This document shows positions 11,001 through 24,009 of a stretch of DNA of 64,000 nucleotides, piece by piece. The position numbers and the translations under genes are program-made. The notes beneath the pieces are model-generated. The model was not told the DNA's origin. It saw only the letters and a program-made list of their open reading frames with translations, and ran no database searches. Source of the DNA: Datnioides undecimradiatus (Eukaryota > Chordata > Actinopteri > Lobotiformes > Datnioididae); assembly GCA_008933995.1 (NCBI GenBank), contig WARS01000065.1:1054001-1118000 (forward strand). The letters are read 5' to 3'. The first letter of the stretch is position 1. Each line of letters opens with the position of its first letter.

Positions 11001-14000
11001 AGCTTTCACTGCTGTAGCAGAGTCATCATACCTGCACAGTAACTGAACAGTAGAGAAATCATATTATTCCATGCTTTCCTTGACCCTTGGAAAGTAGCTC
11101 TAATGTATGTACAAATTGTAAATAATTTCATAATTCACAAGGTTTTTATTTTATTATTTATTATTTTTTTTATTTTTAATCTTTTTCAAAAGCAGGTCTT
11201 TCTCTCCATTTGTACAAATTCCATGTAGAGTATGAGCACAATCAAAACAGGCTGGTAGTATAAAGAACTTAATAAAATGTATGAATTAGAACACAGTAGC
11301 ACCAAGGTTTCTCTCTATAATGTCAGGTTTTATGGATAGCTCTTAAGAGTCCTAACGCAGTCTCTATGATTGCATTGTGGCAGTGGAGCACTCCAAGTCG
11401 TCTCACGTCTGCCACCTCACTCCCCTCCCTGTTGGTACGACCCTCCGGCCGCACCAGCCTGTCGCTCATGGTAGGCTCTGTCAAATCAGGGTACCTCACC
11501 CGTTACCTCACAGGGAGTGGTGATTTGTTGTCATTCGGTGCACAGGTGCAGGGCTTTCCCACATAAATGTATTTAAAGTGGCATCTGTGGAAACTTGTGT
11601 GGGGACACTGAAAAGGTGAAATGTTTGGTCCTGGAAAACACTTGTATTGTATTGTATTGTATTGAAGCTATGAGATGAATCTGGCAGCACGGCTTTAAAA
11701 AAAAGCATGTTCACTCTTCTGTTGCGTTCACTGTGGGAGAAACATTTGTTTTGATTGTTGGATTGTTTACTGACATTCAAATACTAAACACTATGCCATC
11801 TTTTCTTTCTTCCTTTTCCCTCTCGACTCTCCTCATCACATACCTTCGGTGGTTAACAGGCATCTCGTGATAGCCTGTCTACCTCTCTGTCTGGTGATGT
11901 CAGCGAGGCGGGACTGTCCTCTTCCCAGGGTGCACTCGGGGCTCCTGTCGTGCCTCAGCCCAGCGGGTCACCAGCAGCAGCGGCTGCCCCTGTCCCGGCT
12001 ACTCCAAGCAAGGTGAGTCACTGACAAATCAAAAAGCCGAATTTAAAAATCAGTACAACCAAAAGACAGACGTCTATTCAAAAGGTTGTCAGTCTTACTT
12101 TTCATAGCGTCATGTGATTCTCAACTCATAATCACTGACATCAAAGATCAACATTTCCATCATCTTAACAAGCTTGTCCCATTTCATCCATGTTGTCGTT
12201 GTTCGACCAGGTGGAACCTGTCATTTCCAAACAGGTAGAGTGTTCTGATGGCTGCGTGCATGCTGATGATACCTGGCATGAGTTTACTAACAAACTCATA
12301 ACATCAGAGGGCAAACTGACCCTCAGCATCTAAATATATAATTCTGGTTTTAATAATGGCCTCACAGTGGTGATGATGATGATGCATGATTTAACTTTAT
12401 GGAGCACTAAATGAAATACTCATTTCTTCACAGCTCTTAAATGCTGGTGGTAAATTCAGAGGTTACAGTCAGTTAATTGAGGAAAATATATGTAAATTTA
12501 TTTATGCAACTTACAAATTATATGTCATTTTTGGGTTGGGGTTTCGGTGCTTAGTTGTGTTGTTTTTCATTGTTTGCTTGCTACATTAAAATCAAATCTT
12601 GGAATGTGGAAAAAAATTGATTTGCTAAAGACGACACACACTTACCCACCCACCCATCCTTTTCAGGAGGAGGAATCACTGCGAGCTCAGGTCAAGGACC
12701 TGGAGGAGAAGCTTGAGACGCTGAAAATGAAGCGGACAGAGGACAAGGCCAAGCTGAAGGAGCTCGAGAAACACAAGATCCAGCTGGAACAGCTTCAGGA
12801 GTGGAAGAACAAAATGCAGGAGCAGCAGGCTGAGCTGCAGAAACAACTCAAAGAGGCAAAGAAGGTACACAAAAATAAAGCACTGATTTGTCCCAAGTCT
12901 GGATTTAAGTATTATCAGGTTCCATTTCGCAAGCAACTCCACAGTCAGCATACATAGGGTTTTGTTTTTTACCTCCTGCTTCCAGGAAGCCCGTGAGGCA
13001 CAAGAGGCCAAGGACCGCTACATGGAAGAGATGTCTGACACAGCAGACGCCATAGAGATGGCCACCCTGGACAAAGAGATGGCTGAAGAGCGGGCAGAGT
13101 CACTGCAAGTGGAGGTGGATACACTGAAAGAGAAAGTGGAGGAGCTCTCCATGGATCTGGAGATTCTTAGACATGAGATTTCTGAGAAAGGTTTGTATTG
13201 AACTCACTCACCTATAATCCACATCCTTTACAAAGGTTGCTTCACATCAGTGTCTCTCCCTGTTTTGCTCTACCTGGTTTGTCTCTTCTTTGTATGTACT
13301 GCTTTCCTTCACAGTATTTCCTTTTTCCTTTCTTCTGCAGGCTCAGATGGAGCCGCCTCAAGTTACCATGTTAAACAGCTGGAGGAGCAGAATAGCAGAC
13401 TAAAGGAGGCGCTGGTTCGGTGAGTCAAATGTCTAAGAGGCTCCTTTTGATTACAGCATCAACAAATATAAAAAGAAATCCATGAAATAGAGGCCCCAAC
13501 TGGGGCTTGGGCAGTTTTACGACCGTAGCTTAAAATAAATAAATTTAAATGTCCCTTTCCTCCTCAGGATGCGCGACCTGTCTTCCTCAGAGAAGCAGGA
13601 GCACATGAAGTTGCAGAAGCAGATGGAGAAGAAGAACTCTGAGCTGGAGACTCTTAGGACTCAGAAGGAAAAACTGCAGGATGAGGTCAAGCAGGCAGAG
13701 GCCACCATCGATGAACTGAAGGAGCAGGTAAAGAAGGAAACAAGGAAAGAGCATGAATATGATTACAGAGTATCTGAGGCTGCTTTCTGAAGGTTACACT
13801 AAACTGTACATAAAAGAAAATAATACACTTAGTAACAGAACAGATTTAACCTGGGGCACTGGACAAGGGGGTATTGTTGTGTGCCATCTCAGTGTTTAAC
13901 TAGACCTCTATGACTGTGTGTATGTGGTTGCAGGTGGATGCTGCTCTGGGGTCAGAGGAGATGGTGGAGACGCTGACAGAGAGGAACCTCGACCTGGAGG

Positions 14001-17000
14001 AGAAAGTCAGAGAGCTGAGAGAAACCGTCACTGATTTGGTCTGTACAGCTGCTTTTATGACTCCTATCTTCATCGTGAACACCACTCATGTTTCTGTTTC
14101 TAGCTAATCCAAACTATTCACTATTATATAACAACAGGAGGCTATCAACGAGATGAACGACGAGCTTCAGGAGAACGCTCGGGAGACAGAAATGGAGCTG
14201 AGGGAGCAGCTGGACCTGAGTGTAGCAAAGGTCAGAGAGGCTGAAAAAAGGGTGGAGGCGGCCCAGGAGACTGTAGCTGATTACCAGCAGACCATCAGCA
14301 AATACAGAGAGCTCACTGCCGGGCTACAGGTGGGTGGAGAGGAGAGAAAAACACGTGCATAAAGGAAATAATTAGGAGACGTGATCTGGATGAGGAAGAA
14401 CTGGGCTTTCATTTTGTGACACTATGTTCTTCTTTTCCACCATGTGCTGCAGGAGGCCAACAGGGAGCTGATCAGCCAGCAGAATGCAAACGCTGAACAA
14501 GTTCAGCAACCTCCCGCTGAGCTGTTTGACTTCAAGATTAAGTTTGCAGAGACCAAGGCGTATGCCAAGGTAGGAAACAGTCATACGTTGTAGGGACAGG
14601 GATGATGAATGACAGCCGTTTCCTTTTTTTACAATCAGTACTCTGTGTCTGTAGGCCATTGAGATGGAGTTGAGGAAAATGGAGGTGGCTCAGTCAAACA
14701 GACAGGTATCCCTCCTTACCTCCTTCATGCCGGACTCCTTCCTTCGTCATGGTGGAGATCACGACTGTATTCTGGTCCTCCTGCTCATTCCCAGGCTCAT
14801 CTGCAAGGTATGAAGCTGTGTGTGTGCTTGTAGGTGGATGGAAGAGTTTTTCAGCACCATTAACTTTCTGTGTTTATTTTGTTTCTCTAATTATTGCTTC
14901 TGTGTGTGCGCTGTTACCTGGTAGGCTGAGCTGATCAGTAAACAGGCCCAGGAGAAGTTTGACCTGAATGGGAACTTGGCCCAGGGGACAGGGCTCAGAG
15001 GGCCTCCAGGCGAGCAGCGCAGCTTCGCCTCAGGACTGGTGTACTCCCTCAGCCTTCTGCAGGCCACTCTGCACAAATATGAACAGTAAGCTTCAGCAAT
15101 ACTTTTTCATCTATTACCAATAAAATGTCAGTCTGTTGCTGTGATCTTTAATCCCTCTTGCTCTGGTTCCAGGGCTCTGAATACCTGCAGCGTGGAGGTG
15201 TTTAAGCGCATGGGTACACTCTACTCTGAAATGAGCTTCCATGAGCGCTCACTGGATTATTTCATAGACCTGCTGCATAAAGATCAGCTAGATGAGACTG
15301 TTCAGGTGGAACCTCTGACTAAGGCCATCAAGTACTATCAGGTAACAGAAAAACAGAGTTGTATCCAAACATCTAAGGACCTACTGAACTCCTCTTGTGC
15401 AACCAATCAAATAAAACGACTTTGTTTGTCTAAAGGCTTACATTTCAGTGGTTGCATCACATCAAACACTTAAGTAGTAAAATGAACATTCAAACAGAGG
15501 CAACATGTAATTTATGTTGAATGTTTTCTTGAAGTTTCTCACTGTTGCTTTGTCTTCCAGCAACTGTACAGTGTCCATCTGGCAGATCACCCTGAAAACT
15601 GCACAGTGCAGCTGGCTGACCACATTAAGGTACCACACACTTCCTCACAGCTTGGGACGGTTTCACTCACATTACACTTCAGAGAATTCTGTGTCTGTGT
15701 GATTTTTTGAGTAACTGATGACTTGAGAAGCTTTTCCTGCTCTTGCTGTGATTAGTTGAGTTTAATTAATATAATGAGTACAGTCTAGACTGACTCTTTA
15801 TGAAAAGTGCCCTCAGATGACTTTGTTATGATGTGGAACTATACAAATAAACTGAAGTGAACTGATTTTCATTTGCTCCCCAAGATAAAATTTGAAATTT
15901 CCCCGATGTGGGAATAATAAAGGAATCTTTATCTTTATAAATCCAGAGGACTGTTTAAAAACAGTATTAATATATTTCATCTAAGAAGAAAACAAAATAT
16001 TAATATTGGCAAAGAAAGTAAATCACAGATGACAATATAGTTACAGGGTTTTCTAACTTCACCCATGCTACCCTGTCACCTCCAGTTTACCCAGAGTGCG
16101 CTGGACTGCATGGTAGTGGAGGTGGCTCGTCTGCGGGCATTCCTGGCTGCGGGTCAGGAGAGCTCTGGCCTTACTGTCCTTCTAAAGGACCTGGACACCT
16201 CCTGCTCTGATATCAGACAGTTCTGTAAGAAGATCCGCCGTCGCATGCCTGGAACAGATGTAGTTGGAGTTCCTGCTGCTCTCAATTTTGGCCCACAGGT
16301 ATAGGATACAGAAACACACAGGGAGTCCAGGGAAACTTCCTTTTCAGCTAAGCATTAATGTGTATCCTTTCTATAATCTATTCACACACTGTCCAATGAT
16401 GACTGACCACTTGGCATATACAGAAGTGATTTACCTGCAGCACACAGCCAACTGACTTATTGCCTTTCCTCTGGGAGGTGTCGGAGACTCTGACAGAATG
16501 CAGGCGCCAGCACACACGTGTGGTGGCTGTGCTGCAGGAGCTGGCTGCAGCTGGAGCTCAGATGGTCGCGCCGCTGGCAGAACAGGAGGGGCTCAACGCC
16601 CTCAAACTGGAGGACATCGCCTGCAAGGCTGTGGAGCAGGTAGGGTAACTGTCAGTAATCATGCCCCAGAGGTCCACTTAGCACTGACACTCTTAGTTTC
16701 ACATGGAGAATTGATTGTCACAGATGCTCTCACCAGATGGGGGACAAATATTACAAAGCACTTTTGATTTATGTTCAACTTTAGGTTTACACACACTGTC
16801 TCCTATTCTAATATTGTAAGTTGTTGTTTTCTTACATACAGTAAACACAGACGGCTGGGTTTAGGTCGCAGCTGAGTTATTGTAGCGTCTAAATCTCCAC
16901 TCCTTTCTTGAAGGTTTATGGTTCTCACGGCCTCAATGGCCCAGAGTGTCTGCGTCAGTCCTGCAGCTCCATCATCACCACCATGAACAAGATGGCCACG

Positions 17001-19063
17001 GCCATGCAGGAAGGGGAGTACGATGCCGACAAACCGCAGAGCAAGGTATTTGTATGCCCTAACTTTTCACAAATAATTCTCTACTGTTTGTCGCTTCTGC
17101 ACTATTCTGATCTGTATGATTTAATCATTTCCCCCGTGTCCTCAGACTCCGCCGGTCGAGATGAGAGCAACCACCGTCAGGGCTGAGATGACTGACGCTG
17201 AGGGCCTAGGAGTTAAACTAGAGGACAGGGAGACAGTCATCAAGGAGCTCAAGAAGTCACTCAAGATAAAGGTGATTAGACTCGAGCACCTCAGACAAAA
17301 ACCCCTTATCCGCTATCTGTGAACTGTACTTATACAAGTGTGTTGCTTTGAAATGGAAACAGTCAAACAGGAATGGTAAGCTAACAGAACTAATGTGGCT
17401 GTACCTCTGTTGCTCAGGGTGAGGAGCTGAGTGAGGCCAACGTGCGTCTGAGCCTGCTGGAGAAGAAGCTGGACACCTCCACCAAAGATGCAGATGAGCG
17501 GGTGGAGAAGATTCAGACCAAACTGGACGAAAACCTTGCCCTGCTCAAGAAGAAAGAAAAGTAAGAACAAAACAGAAACTATTCTGAACACATTTCAGTG
17601 TTTGAGGTGGATTTCACATCCTTCTTGTCTTTTTCTAACCTTTTGATCACTTCTCTCCCATGACCTGTTTCTCTCCTTCTGTCCTCTTGCTCTTCAGGGA
17701 GTTTGAGGAGACAATGGATGCTCTGCAGGCTGATATCGACCAGCTGGAAGCAGAGAAGGCAGAGCTGAAACAGCGTATTACTAACCAATCCAAGATGACC
17801 ATCGAAGGCCTGAGAGGTTCTCCTGCCTCTGGAATTGCCTCCATTGTTCAGGGATCAGCAGGAGGTGAATGACTTTGTGGTTATAGTCACTTTCTAAAGG
17901 TTACACTAATTCAAACCTGAAAAGCAGATTCAACTCATCAGCTGACAATGGGCAGTTAATGTGTTACTCTGTCTTCTTACATCAGTCACATTTTGGAAAC
18001 AGGAAGTGTCCCAGTTTAGGCTGCGGAAGTGATCGCATGTCTCTTAAAGTTGTGGCTCTCTCTGTCCTGCAGGTGTGCCTCCATCCCTGGCAGGACCAGT
18101 ACAGGTAGTGGATTCTCCTCTGCTGAGGCAGCAGGTTGAAGCACAGAGACTGGGCATCAAACACCTCAAGAATGAAAACAACAGACTCAAGGTACACCAG
18201 TGTCTGTAATATGATACTGTGGCATTAAACAAGCTGTCCGATGCTTGGTAATATTGACCCCACTATATTTGACTTATAGGCAGAGAAGATGAGAGCCCAG
18301 CTGGCCTCCCTGCCCCCACTCTGTCCTCCCAAACTACCACAAGTGTCCAAAGAAAGCTCCACACCTCCAGATGGACTAAACACAGGAATCTATCGCAGGA
18401 CCGACCAACTGCTGGCAACCCTGCTCAAGCTCAGTGCAGAGGTTAAAGTGGTGGACGTCACCGGGAAGACGGCAGGTGTGTTTGTCTCTCAGTTTGTAGA
18501 CTTTCCTCTCTGACGTGGTTTGTGCTGCTCTCAGCTGCGTTTACTGGTTGAATAAATGTGTCTTGCTCTCCTGTGTTTCCTTCAGTTAGTGCCAGCGCCC
18601 AGCTGCTGGAGCAGACAGCTCGACTGCAGAACCTCAGCGATGCCTTGGACAAACTCAAGGTGACAACTTTAGAATTGTAACTATTGTCCATGCCTTACCT
18701 GTAAACTGACAGCAGTACAAAGCCTAATGTTGTTTTCTGTTTCAGGGAGAAGTAGCTGAACACGTAGTCTCGTATCAGCCGGGTGCCAAGGCTTCCTCTG
18801 ACTTTGCCACCTTCCCAGTCTCCTCCTTTGTTAAGGTAAGCATCTATCATCATCAGATGATTTTAAGAAAATGTTCATGGGAGGACAAATGTATATCACA
18901 TGTATATTTTTGTGTTGTTTTCTAGGCCAAGGAAGAGAAGCAGGGAGGAACAGTGTTTGTAGGACGTATTGCCATCCCATGCCCCCGAGGACAGGAACAA
19001 ACCCACCGCCTTGTTCTGTCACAAGATCAGCTGCAGAAAGTGCACCACCTCCTCATGGCCTGA
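8007..19063 (+). CDS. dctn1: Dynactin subunit 1 (p150-Glued), complete, 32 coding exons
   Basis: Largest dynactin subunit; links cytoplasmic dynein to microtubules and cargo. Coding exons: 8007-8042, 9043-9108, 9215-9409, 9751-9832, 9941-9972, 10136-10156, 10703-10726, 11384-11470, 11860-12012, 12211-12234, 12667-12864, 12986-13190, 13341-13419, 13568-13727, 13934-14038, 14138-14329, 14453-14569, 14655-14807, 14925-15085, 15173-15341, 15561-15629, 16086-16298, 16478-16639, 16914-17045, 17146-17271, 17418-17560, 17698-17864, 18073-18191, 18280-18475, 18586-18659, 18746-18835, 18926-19063. They sum to 3,888 nt (1,295 aa), close to human. The start [12 protein letters not shown] parallels the long human isoform. 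Domains: CAP-Gly in exon 3 ([25 protein letters not shown]), a Ser/basic region with tiny exons, CC1 (12667-14330), a central domain, CC2 (17146-17870) and a C-terminal dynactin-binding region ending HHLLMA. No damage seen. Fish often keep two dctn1 copies; which one this is cannot be told. Confidence 0.97.
9067..9108 (+). other. Alternative dctn1 start codon (short N-terminus)
   Basis: The second coding exon contains an in-frame ATG at 9067 giving [14 protein letters not shown] before the CAP-Gly domain. This corresponds to the MSAEASARPL start of the shorter human isoform. An mRNA beginning at the exon that ends at 7197 would use it. Confidence 0.5.
15790..15940 (+). repeat. Teleost interspersed repeat tail fragments in a dctn1 intron
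   Basis: Two short stretches resemble 3' ends of common fish retroposons: gtgccctcagatgactttgt ... atacaaataaactgaa (about 15807-15857) and atttccccgatgtgggaata ataaagg (about 15896-15923). Both sit between dctn1 exons 21 and 22. Family assignment is from memory only. Confidence 0.45.
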
Positions 19064-19472
19064 CACGGCATACCGCTGGCCCTCTGCCATGATTAAGATC
19101 AAGAAGCGCTTGTTTCTCATTCCAGCTTCTACTTCACTTCAACATTCTTTTATTTATCCCTTCTGCTTGTCGCTATTCTCAGGAACTTGTTCAAGTTAAA
19201 AAGTTAAAAGTTAACACTATAGCACTAATACAACTGAGGCACAGCAAAGTCTTTTTATTGACCTGAAACTGATCAGTGTTTGATCATGAAGTCCAAATGG
19301 ATTTGACCCCTGAATGTCACACTATGAAGGTGTCATGTTTTCATCACTGAGGCAGTTTGTATGCACCAATTTTACTACGCCTTGGTGGTAAAGGGGCTAG
19401 ATGGCACTTTTTACTGTATCAAATGATAGTCTCCCCCCTCCCCTTTGTATCTTTTTGTATTTGCAGTCAGCC

Positions 19473-19478
19473 AATAAA
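19473..19478 (+). terminator. dctn1 polyadenylation signal
   Basis: AATAAA about 410 bases after the dctn1 stop, followed by a T/G-containing stretch. It is the first canonical hexamer I see in the 3' UTR. Confidence 0.6.
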
Positions 19479-19489
19479 AGCAAACAATT

Positions 19490-20399
19490 CACTTTAGTGC
19501 AAAAAAATATTTGAGTCGATGTTAATTATTTACCTGTATGTTACCTGGAATCTGTTAACAGTCTTATACAGGGGCATCAGATCTTTCCCATGAAGGGCCA
19601 AAACTGAAGCTAAATTGTGGGCGACAAGCCAAGAGCAAGCAGCTTTAGTGTTGTATTGTTGAGATACCATAGATACTCAGATCCCAAGTTCCCTTAGTTA
19701 ACATCCTGCACAAAGTGTCCGAGAGCCAGCATGTGTTGGTCTTGAAAAGTGAGCTGTTTTAAGAGTTTACAATTTCTATCCTGTTGTAATCTCATTATTG
19801 CTAGCTTTAATTTGTTTGGTGTGGGTAACACAAGTGAAGATTACACGTCAAAAAAAAATCTGTCAGTGATTCCTTTCTATGGAGTAAATACATCTTTCCT
19901 CCTCCATTATCATTGATCAGAGCTTTGTATATTAGTGGTAGGAACAAGGCCCGTAAGGATCAGAAGCCAAACCTGCTGTTATACCAGAGGTGTGAGACAC
20001 AAAGAGACAGATCTTTGATTTAAAGTTGTAATAAGTAATCAGTCTACTCATGAAATCAACTTAAACATCAACTTTAATAGAATACAGTACCTGACATATT
20101 TAAAAAGAGTAAAATTAAAAATTTGTTGGATTTTTAAAATATATTAAAAGACAATATCTTGCTGCCAAAGAACAATCTCCAAGAAAAATTTGAAACAGCT
20201 AAAATATTCTCATTTACAATGTAAGAAAAGGGACAATGTATGTATGTCAGTTCAAATCTGGGTGAATTAAGCAGTTTGGGAATTAAGGCTTCCTCCTAGA
20301 GACGAGCCTGTTCTATAGTTTTGTTGTGTATAGAACTACTAAGTAACAACTATGTACGTATAATGAGGTAAAAGTAAAAATAACTAAAAACATGCTGGC
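19490..20399. other. Tail-to-tail intergenic space and 3' UTRs of dctn1 and pced1a
   Basis: AT-rich and without a supported coding exon. The right part is expected to be the pced1a 3' UTR on the minus strand. No repeat or RNA gene recognised. Confidence 0.5.
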
Positions 20400-21390
20400 T
20401 CAGTAGTTGCCATGACGGGCATACTGACTGGGTCGGTGATGTGTGTACGGAGCGTAGTGGCGTCTGGTGCGTCGGCTCCTCATCACATACTTATGACGGC
20501 GTTTGTGGTCAGGCTCAGAGTGGTAGGGATGTCTGAAACCTGCAGAACAAACAGGACATGTTAGCTGACTCTAGAGTGGACATGGTAGCTCAAACACATG
20601 TTCAACTATAACATCGGAAGATCCACAGGTATCCTGGTCTATAACACAAACTGTTCCACTGCTGTGCAGAGTGAAATTTGATCAGGGTGGGTTGGTTAAA
20701 AGAAAAAGAATGATCTCCAGTCTGTTCATTCAGTCTGCTACTTTTATACAAACATATCAGCGTCTGCACACTTACCATTCTTCACCTGTCTGTGTTTGTA
20801 CTGCTGTTTGCGGCGTGGTAGGTGAAGCACAGATGGGAGGTCAGGCCCATAATCTCCAACATCCCCATTTTTTTTTGGCTGTAGGCTCTTCAAGTTCAAA
20901 CCATTGTGATTTTCCTTTGAAGTGTAGCACTCTGCAAAAGGGAAACAACGGACATGGCCAGGAGGTGGGGGAGTTGGAAAAGAAAGAAACCATTTTCCCA
21001 GGAAGACATTCAACAGGGAAATATCAAACATCATGTAACACAGGGTATTATACTGTTCATTGTACCAATGTTGGCTGATGGCTGGTGCTGGTAAAATGCA
21101 CTCTCCTCCAGCACTAATGTGGTTTTTTTTGTTTGACAAACATTTGCTCTTTGCCCTTTGCTAATCAATCGACAGAAATAATCCTCATCAACAAATCACC
21201 ATCATCATCTGATGTCTTACCTGCAAATCTGGTTTCATTTTCACGGACTGGCTGCTGATCAATAATCGCAGTATGCTCTAAAATGAACAAAAGCATGCCA
21301 AACCAATTTCAATGTCAGTATCTAATGTGATACACGTCCATCAAATTATTGCAGTATGCACAAAGTCCTATCTTACACTGAAAGTGTTAC

Positions 21391-21433
<43 letters not shown>

Positions 21434-23578
21434 TGAGAACAGACGTCCTCACCAACCGCCATCAAAGGCATGACAACACCCCAGGCCTGTGCAATGTGCT
21501 GCAACAGCAGAGTGGTTATCCTGCGGTGAGCCAGGGCATTCCAGTGGACTCCATCCTTGATGCGATGGTGCAGGGAGAAGCGGAACCGGAAGTGGAGGTC
21601 CAACACATCCATCCCGTAAAAGTCGGCCAGAGTCCCGCTGTAGAAGTTGGCTTCAATCACATCATGACGCAGCTCGGGAGCCCTGTGCTCAATCTGAGGA
21701 GGAGAAGAGGAGAAGAGAGGACAAAGCTTTGGAGGCAGGAAAGCAGAGGTAAGCTGGCCAAGATGCTGAGAAACAAGCCTTTTAACTTTTAATTACCAAA
21801 TATACTGAGAAGTTAATCAAATCTACTTTCCCACATAACTATAGTCTTGACAAACTAAGACATTTTTACACTTATAGTGAGACAACACTCTTTTTTAAGA
21901 CTAATCTCAAGTCCACAGACACCTGGTCACACTTCTCTCTTGCTGTCTGTATTTTGTGAGCATATTAATAGAGGTTGTTTAGGTTTCTTGAAGCATGTTT
22001 AACCTTTAATATGGATTATATTTTAAGACAGACTATGCACTAACCTGACCCAACAAGACAAAATATTCATGTGTAGTTGTGATACAGAGCGCTGGGATAA
22101 TGTACCTCTGGCACCAGGAAACCACTGTTGATCTTTTCTGCTAAGGGCATAGTAAGGTTCCATATGACCAAGGTTTCCTCAGCGAGAACACAACGCAGCT
22201 CAACAAAGAACCTTTGCAGGTTCTCTATGTAGTCATCAACCCACATGCAAAAGTATCTATGACAAAGACACAGACAAATGCGTTTCAAATAAACTCTTCA
22301 CTGAGCACAAACAAATCAAATTGGAGCTTCAGCAGGAGATTCAGTGATGCTTTACACCAGGAACAGACTTTCTTTCTTTCTCTCAGACACACACACACAC
22401 ACACAAATAGGAGGATACCATTCACTAAACAGCTGTAGACAACTGTTCACTTTCAAACCCCACCACCAGTAAATCAGAAGTCATGAATGGGTGACAAATG
22501 AATAAATTAGACTTAAACTACACCCTTTCAGATAGGTTATAAGTTTGCCAATAAGTGTGCCAATAAGTTTACTAATAAGTTTACTGAGCTATTGCACCAC
22601 CCATGAGCCAACAAAGTCAAGCATGGGTTTTATATGATAGAAAGGGGTTAACTGGCATTCGATTAGATACATGTAAGAATATATCACACATGGCCACCTT
22701 GAAATATCCCAAATACAGGAGTTGACAATGACCACATCTGGTTTCAAGCCATGGTGAAAGTCTTCGAGGATGCTCTGCATGTAGCGAGAGAAGATGCGTG
22801 TCACAAAGTAGAAGCGGACAAGGTGGTGGGTGGACTGAAACTGCCGAACCTCCCGGTACTCCGTTCCATTGTGCAATTCACTCAGACATCCCCCTTCCAC
22901 CAGGCAGTCCTGTTCGAAGCTATTCTCACCCTAAAGAAGACAGACATGAAAGAGCGAGGACAACAGGAACAAATGGGAATGAAGACAAGTCCCGAGAATT
23001 TTAGGTGGACCAGTATTGCTGCTTTGAGCCTTTTGAGATCAAAGCTCATAATACTGACAACAGTATACAAAAAAGAAAGACACAGCTTTGCCTTCTATTT
23101 ATCAGTATGTACACTTGGTAAATGTTAGCTCTGTAAACATCTCTTACCTTGGCCTTGAGCTGCTTTAAACTGAGATATCTGTCCTTCTGCAACAGCAAAA
23201 CAAGGTCCTTGTACACAGATCTCTGAACTGCGGAAAAGATACAGAGAACTGAAAGCAGCAGTGTACAAAGCTGACCCATGCTCACAAGTGAGCTATCCAA
23301 CACAGGCTGCTCAGCGGTGTCTCCTGGCTGGAGCACAATACACAAAACCACTTGAACTATGAATCGGGGAAATACCATGCCTGCCAGGTTATTCAAAAGC
23401 AATTCGATGGAATGTATTTAGATTTTTAATACATGGGCTGTTGTAAAACTTATCTCTTTTAAAGGATTACTAGAAAATGAGAAGGTGAAAGTCAGTGTCA
23501 CTCACTGGAGTCACCGAGCACCACGATGAACTTGTTGTGGAGCAGCTGGGCGATCTGCTGGTGGTTCACACTCTTCAT
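20400..23578 (-). CDS. pced1a: PC-esterase domain-containing protein 1A-like (SGNH hydrolase fold), complete
   Basis: Eight coding exons on the minus strand: 23506-23578, 23148-23227, 22698-22930, 22106-22256, 21453-21693, 21221-21277, 20776-20931 and 20400-20539. They total 1,131 nt (376 aa) and stay in frame throughout. The protein starts MKSVNHQQIAQLLHNK and carries the GDSL/SGNH landmarks: block I with the candidate nucleophile in VVLGDS, block III Asn in NSCIWD, and the Asp/His pair in DGVHWN. The HNGTEYREVRQF and FYFVTRIFS segments also match PCED1A. The C-terminus is basic and His/Arg/Tyr-rich, ending RPSQYARHGNY; the human homologue has a Pro-rich stretch there instead. The family's substrate is not established; homology is to GDSL/acyl-esterases such as plant TBL proteins. 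The donor after exon 3 (GTGGCC) is weak. PCED1B is the alternative. Confidence 0.9.
21394..21431. repeat. (TG)n microsatellite at an exon edge
   Basis: A run of TG dinucleotides beginning about 20 bases past the donor (21452) of pced1a exon 5. Reading through it would add a His-Thr repeat, so it is intronic. Confidence 0.85.
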
Positions 23579-23586
23579 TAGCTCCT

Positions 23587-23990
23587 TCTGTTCATCACAA
23601 ATCCAAATATTTGGGTGTTCAGTTAAAACACAGTGAGTGTGACAATGAGAGGTCTATTTAGCTATGACATAAGGGTACTGACATTATGTGGGGTAGGCTC
23701 GACGACTGCTTCCAGGACAAGGAACCACTAAGCTAGCATACGTTTCTTTAGCTTCAAGCTAGTAATGGCGGCACACTCAGCTAATTTAAATTAGCTTGCT
23801 AAATGTTAATTAACTGGCTTTAGCATAGACTTTTACGGAAGTTAGCAAATACTTACCATTTTTGTTTTATAATGATGGGAAAATGTTGGTTTATTCTTAA
23901 GTTGAAGCCGAACGTTATCGGTTTTAAAACGGTGGAGCAGTTAACACACGTCCAGTTTTTGGAACTTAACCCTAGCTAACGTTGGTCGGA
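23587..23990 (-). promoter_or_regulatory. pced1a 5' leader exon and promoter region
   Basis: The coding exon is preceded by an acceptor (GAACAG, exon from 23587). A strong minus-strand donor, AATG followed by gtaagt, lies at 23857, so a non-coding first exon probably ends there. The start site would be within a few hundred bases to the right; no TATA box is clear. Confidence 0.4.
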
Positions 23991-24009
23991 CCAAACCAAT
24001 AATAGCTTC

